From Bacteroidota bacterium (GTDB taxonomy: Bacteria; Bacteroidota; Bacteroidia; Chitinophagales; Saprospiraceae), in the NCBI GenBank assembly GCA_018969455.1, contig JAGWYI010000132.1, positions 1-9,108 on the forward strand: DNA of 9,108 nt, read 5' to 3'. Each line of letters opens with the position of its first letter. The stretch's first letter is position 1. The notes under the pieces are model-generated. The model ran no database searches and was not told where the DNA came from. It worked only from the letters and a program-made list of their open reading frames with translations. This document shows, piece after piece, positions 5,962 to 9,108 of the stretch. A program made the position numbers and the translations under genes.

Positions 5962-6657
5962 ATGAGTGAAGTCGAAAGCTTCTTTAAGTCGGCTTTTTCT
6001 GTAGACAACGTGATTTTCGGATTTGATGGCGGCGACCTCAAAGTTCTCCTCATTCAACGAGGCGCCGCCCCCTACAAAGGAAAATGGGCTTTACCTGGCG
6101 ACCTGGTTTATCCCAATGAAGACCTCGACACCGCAGCACAACGGGTATTAGAACAATTAACCGGATTACGCAATGTGTATCTCGAACAGGTTAAAACATT
6201 TGGCGCCGTCGACCGACACCCGCTGGGACGCGTTATTACCATTGCATACTATTCGTTGATCAAAATTTCAGACTATACCGTTACACCCGCATCCTTTGCT
6301 CAATCGGCCAAATGGCATTCGGTAAATAAGGTAACCGAACTGGCCTTCGACCACAACGAAATTCTTTTCAGCTGCCTCAATCGCTTAAAAAGAAAAGTTC
6401 GCATGACGCCGGTGGGCTTTGAATTGCTGCCGCCCAAGTTTACACTCACAGAGCTACAACAACTCTACGAATCGGTGCTGAGTCCGAGCAAAGGCCTCGA
6501 CAAACGCAACTTCCGAAAAAAAATGTTGTCGATGAACCTGCTGGTGGAACTCACTGAGTCACAGGCCGGTGTGGCCCACCGCCCCGCCAAACTTTACCAG
6601 TTCGATCGTGAAAAATATGAAGAGTTCCTGGCAGAAGGCTTTAGCTTTGATATTTGA
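5962..6657 (+). CDS. Nudix-fold/winged-helix transcriptional regulator (NrtR/AraR type)
   Basis: A 231-residue protein with an N-terminal Nudix-fold domain (about 11-140) and a C-terminal winged-helix domain (about 148-228). This is the arrangement of NrtR-family regulators and of the Bacteroides arabinose regulator AraR. The fold markers are clear: VLLIQRG (28-34), KGKWALPGDLV (39-49) and the helix after E53. The Nudix box is damaged: its opening Gly is D47, and the REUxEE core reads RVLEQL (61-66), so the metal-binding glutamates are lost. Hydrolysis is therefore unlikely, and the domain probably senses a ligand such as a sugar or an ADP-ribose-like metabolite. The C-terminal part contains TELQQLYE (163-170), LDKRNFRKKML (179-189) and RPAKLYQFDREKY (207-219), conserved features of this DNA-binding domain as I know the family. 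No sugar-utilisation genes are adjacent, so the regulon is unknown. It may control itself through the palindrome at 5912-5927. Confidence 0.87.
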   Translation: MSEVESFFKSAFSVDNVIFGFDGGDLKVLLIQRGAAPYKGKWALPGDLVYPNEDLDTAAQRVLEQLTGLRNVYLEQVKTFGAVDRHPLGRVITIAYYSLIKISDYTVTPASFAQSAKWHSVNKVTELAFDHNEILFSCLNRLKRKVRMTPVGFELLPPKFTLTELQQLYESVLSPSKGLDKRNFRKKMLSMNLLVELTESQAGVAHRPAKLYQFDREKYEEFLAEGFSFDI

Positions 6658-6658
6658 A

Positions 6659-7339
6659 TCAGTTGAAAAAGCCATACTGCGCACCAAAGGTCATCCGAAG
6701 CGTCGATCCATATTTGTTGCTTACATATACCTCCGGTTTTTGACTGACCACATATGTAGGGCGCGCATATACCCGAAACGAGGTGCCCAGGGTAAACAAT
6801 TTAAAGCCCAGCCCAAATTCATAACTGGTTAATTGCTTGTGCATCAGTTCCGAACGTTGTACGCCATATGGCAATGGATCTTTTGATTGCGCATCGGTAA
6901 ACACCACCCGCTCGGCCGGACGTGTGTTTAAAAACTCAAACTGAATGGCTGCATGCGCATAAACGCAATTGCAACTGTGGAGCCGAAAATTGACCTTTAG
7001 CGGAACCGTCCAATAGGCCGGTTTGAACCCTTTCACATCGTAATAATACGTTATAACGGGCTGATCATCAATTATTTCGGTTTTATACTTGCCGTTGTAA
7101 TATACATATTGGTACTCATGATAGTATTTGCGCATAAGCCCCACACCCAATGAAAAGCGCCAAAAAGAATATTCGGCCTGAATTCCAGGCATTACGCGCG
7201 GGATAATATCATCATGGTACTGCTTGACGTCAAAGCCGGTTTCTAACCCAAAAATCAATCGCCCAATCGGATCTTTCCGTTGAGCATGTGCATTTTCAAC
7301 CTGCCATAAAATCAAAACGAGGGCGATAAATTTCCACAT
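6659..7339 (-). CDS. Outer-membrane beta-barrel protein of unknown function
   Basis: A 226-residue secreted protein. Residues 1-20 form a signal peptide: charged start, hydrophobic FIALVLILW core, and a likely cut after AHA (17-19) before Q20. The mature part alternates polar and hydrophobic residues in probable transmembrane strands, such as GRLIFGLETGF (26-36), FSLGVGLM (62-69), YWTVPLKVNFRL (109-120), YEFGLGFKLF (173-182), FRVYARPTYVV (188-198) and the final LRMTFGAQYGFF (214-225). This looks like the small barrels of the OMP_b-brl/PorT-like group, which in Bacteroidota often have about eight strands. The Y-W-T-V-P-L segment recalls that family. C123 and C125 form a CxC in the middle of the protein. 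It lies 62 bp downstream of the peptidase gene on the same strand, possibly co-transcribed. Its stop is one base from that of the convergent regulator. Confidence 0.75.
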   Translation of the reverse strand: MWKFIALVLILWQVENAHAQRKDPIGRLIFGLETGFDVKQYHDDIIPRVMPGIQAEYSFWRFSLGVGLMRKYYHEYQYVYYNGKYKTEIIDDQPVITYYYDVKGFKPAYWTVPLKVNFRLHSCNCVYAHAAIQFEFLNTRPAERVVFTDAQSKDPLPYGVQRSELMHKQLTSYEFGLGFKLFTLGTSFRVYARPTYVVSQKPEVYVSNKYGSTLRMTFGAQYGFFN

Positions 7340-7401
7340 AAGCCTGTTTTTTGCTTGAAAGATAAAGACTAGATCAGAATTGGCCGGCTTTCGCTGTCTT
7401 C

Positions 7402-9108
7402 TTATTCTCCAATCAAGCGTTTTTGCACAAAACCTGTCAATTTCGTAAATAAATGCATGGTTGCATTGTCACCATAGATCCCATGATTCCGGTTGGGGTA
7501 ATATTGGGTTTCAAATGGCTTGTTGGCCTTGATCAAAGCATTGATCATTTCGGTGGTTTGCTGCCAATGCACATTGTCGTCGGCAATGCCGTGGCAAATC
7601 AAATAATCTCCCCGCAACAAATGAGCGAAATTAACGGGCGAATTGTTTTCAAATCCCGCTTCATTTTCCGTCAGGGTACGCATGTATCGCTCGGTGTATG
7701 CCGAATCATACCATTTCCAGTTGGTCACCGGCGCTACGGCCATCGCCATTTTAAACACGTCATTCCCTTTCAACAAACAAGAGCTGCTCAAATATCCCCC
7801 AAATGACCAGCCCCATATTCCAATCCGGGCCGGATCGATATAAGGCAAACTGCCCAGGTAACGCGCTGCAGCAATTTGATCTTCCGTTTCCAGCTTGCCA
7901 AGCTGCAATTGGGTGCATTTCTTAAACGCTTCCCCGCGCGCGCCGGTGCCGCGGTTGTCGACACTTACCACGATAACACCATGTTGCACCAAATACTGAT
8001 GCCAGGGCATCATATATCCATCGTATTGATTTTGAACAGTTTGAGAACCCGGACCGCCATAAACATCAAATAAAACAGGGTATTTTTTCCCTGCAGCCAG
8101 GGTATCTGGGCGAATCATCCAGCCATTCAGCTCTATGCCATTCGGCAATCGGAAGGACCAAAACGTCTTCTTTTTAAAGCCAAAATTTTTCATGGCCGAC
8201 CTTACGCGGCTGTTGTCGGTTAGTACCCGCAGTTTTTCCCCGTTTCGTTTATTCAAGGTGATGCGCGGCGGTGTATTGGCATCTGACCATTGCAGGGTGT
8301 AGTAATTAAAATCGGGGCTGAATTTGGCATCCCAGGTACCCGGACCCGCGCTTATTTCTGTTGCCTTTCCGCTACGCAGATCACTTTCCCAAACCTGACG
8401 TTGCAAGGGGCTCGGGCTGGCCAATTGGTAGTAAATTTTGCCGTTTTTCTCGTCAACTCCATAAAAAGCGGTCATATCCACGTCTGCCGGTGTGAGGGGC
8501 TTTGGGCTGGGCTCGGCTTGTCGGTCAAAACTGTATTGATACAATCGATTGTATCCATCTTGCTCACTCGACCACAAATAGTGTTGGCCATCGGCCAAAA
8601 AAAACAGATTGTCGTGCAATTCAACATAAGCCTTATTGGTTTCTTGCAACAACAAACGCAAAGGCAAATAACGGTTCTTTCCCAATTCATCGGGCAAGGG
8701 CCGGTCAATCAACACCTGAAGCAATTCCAGGGTATCTTGCATCCTGTTCAATCGGGTGATGATCAATTCACTGGAGGGTGTCCAGTTTAACCTTGGTACA
8801 TAATCTTCCTGCTCCAAGCCTTCTATTTGGTACATGTTGCGGCCCGACAATTCGTATACCTGAACCCGAACTTCCGAATTGGGCTGGGCCACCTTTGGAT
8901 ACTTAAAACTGTCTTGCGCGGGATACATGTCACCACGGTACAAATTCATTTTATAAGCGGGTATGCGACTTTCATCAAAGCGAATAAACGCAATCATTCG
9001 ACTATCCGGGCTCCATTTTATGGCCTGCATCCCGCTTCCGTCTACCGGACTGAATTCTTCCTCATAGAGCCAATCGGGCAAACCGTTCCGAACCTTATTG
9101 ATGGCGCC
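7402..9108 (-). CDS. Dipeptidyl peptidase IV (S9B family serine peptidase), N-terminus cut by window edge
   Basis: The reading frame runs in from the right edge and supplies 568 residues, roughly the last four fifths of a DPP IV-type enzyme. It removes X-Pro or X-Ala dipeptides from peptide N-termini, probably in the periplasm or at the outer membrane. Numbering from the edge, the Glu motif WLYEEEF (13-19, Glu 16-18) that anchors the substrate amino group is present. Beta-propeller sequence follows to about residue 310, then an alpha/beta hydrolase domain. The oxyanion Tyr is Y350 (VYGGPGSQ) and the nucleophile S435 lies in GWSFGG. The YDSAYTERYM block holds Y467 and Y471. The acid is D510 with N512 in ADDNVHW, and the base H542 in RNHG. 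The triad is complete. Most family members I know have Tyr rather than Phe after the nucleophile. The TTG at 9081 is an internal leucine, not the start. The signal peptide, if any, is outside the window. Confidence 0.93.
   Translation of the reverse strand, partial: GAINKVRNGLPDWLYEEEFSPVDGSGMQAIKWSPDSRMIAFIRFDESRIPAYKMNLYRGDMYPAQDSFKYPKVAQPNSEVRVQVYELSGRNMYQIEGLEQEDYVPRLNWTPSSELIITRLNRMQDTLELLQVLIDRPLPDELGKNRYLPLRLLLQETNKAYVELHDNLFFLADGQHYLWSSEQDGYNRLYQYSFDRQAEPSPKPLTPADVDMTAFYGVDEKNGKIYYQLASPSPLQRQVWESDLRSGKATEISAGPGTWDAKFSPDFNYYTLQWSDANTPPRITLNKRNGEKLRVLTDNSRVRSAMKNFGFKKKTFWSFRLPNGIELNGWMIRPDTLAAGKKYPVLFDVYGGPGSQTVQNQYDGYMMPWHQYLVQHGVIVVSVDNRGTGARGEAFKKCTQLQLGKLETEDQIAAARYLGSLPYIDPARIGIWGWSFGGYLSSSCLLKGNDVFKMAMAVAPVTNWKWYDSAYTERYMRTLTENEAGFENNSPVNFAHLLRGDYLICHGIADDNVHWQQTTEMINALIKANKPFETQYYPNRNHGIYGDNATMHLFTKLTGFVQKRLIGE

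Noticed and set aside
5802..6053. An 83-codon minus-strand frame in the divergent region
   Set aside because: It starts inside the Nudix regulator gene on the opposite strand, has no promoter or recognisable motif, and ends in AT-rich intergenic DNA.
9079..9081. TTG as the start of the peptidase
   Set aside because: The frame stays open to the window edge, and the residues before it continue the family's propeller sequence, so the codon is an internal leucine.

Overview
The window looks like chromosomal DNA from a member of the Bacteroidota. The evidence is a gene with paired HU-CCDC81-type domains and a SPOR domain (an arrangement known mainly from this phylum), a Nudix-fold/winged-helix regulator of the NrtR/AraR type, an outer-membrane beta-barrel protein, a DPP IV-type S9 peptidase, the near absence of Shine-Dalgarno sequences, and TAnnTTTG promoter elements. 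Base composition is moderate in genes and very AT-rich between them. I cannot fix the genus; a Saprospiria or Chitinophagia relative is a guess.

Layout. Positions 1-61 are the last codons of an unidentified plus-strand gene. It is followed by a cluster of hairpin-forming repeats (60-180) and a strong intrinsic terminator (249-282). From 404 to 5534 the genes lie on the minus strand. Read in transcription order they are an HU/TM/SPOR membrane protein (5534-4476), methylmalonyl-CoA epimerase (4479-4081, ATGA overlap with the previous gene) and a large UvrD-type helicase fused to a 4Fe-4S PD-(D/E)XK nuclease (4075-992, 5 bp after the epimerase stop). After a 174-bp gap comes a small VOC-fold protein (817-404, GTG start). 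The first three genes look like one translationally coupled operon.

A 427-bp AT-rich intergenic region (5535-5961) separates that operon from a divergent plus-strand Nudix/winged-helix regulator (5962-6657). It carries a plausible promoter for each direction, and a perfect palindrome abuts the regulator's promoter. The regulator converges, with one base between stop codons, on a minus-strand outer-membrane barrel gene (7339-6659). That gene lies 62 bp downstream of a truncated minus-strand dipeptidyl peptidase IV (9108-7402).

How they may work together. The peptidase and barrel protein belong to envelope and peptide scavenging. The epimerase belongs to propionyl-CoA/methylmalonyl-CoA metabolism. 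The helicase-nuclease belongs to DNA end processing or repair. The HU-SPOR protein appears built to touch DNA in the cytoplasm and peptidoglycan in the periplasm. I see no CRISPR array, tRNA, rRNA, transposase or phage gene. The points most worth a second look are the HU-TM-SPOR protein, the single-chain Fe-S helicase-nuclease, the catalytically degenerate Nudix regulator with its candidate operator, and the 3' hairpin repeats.
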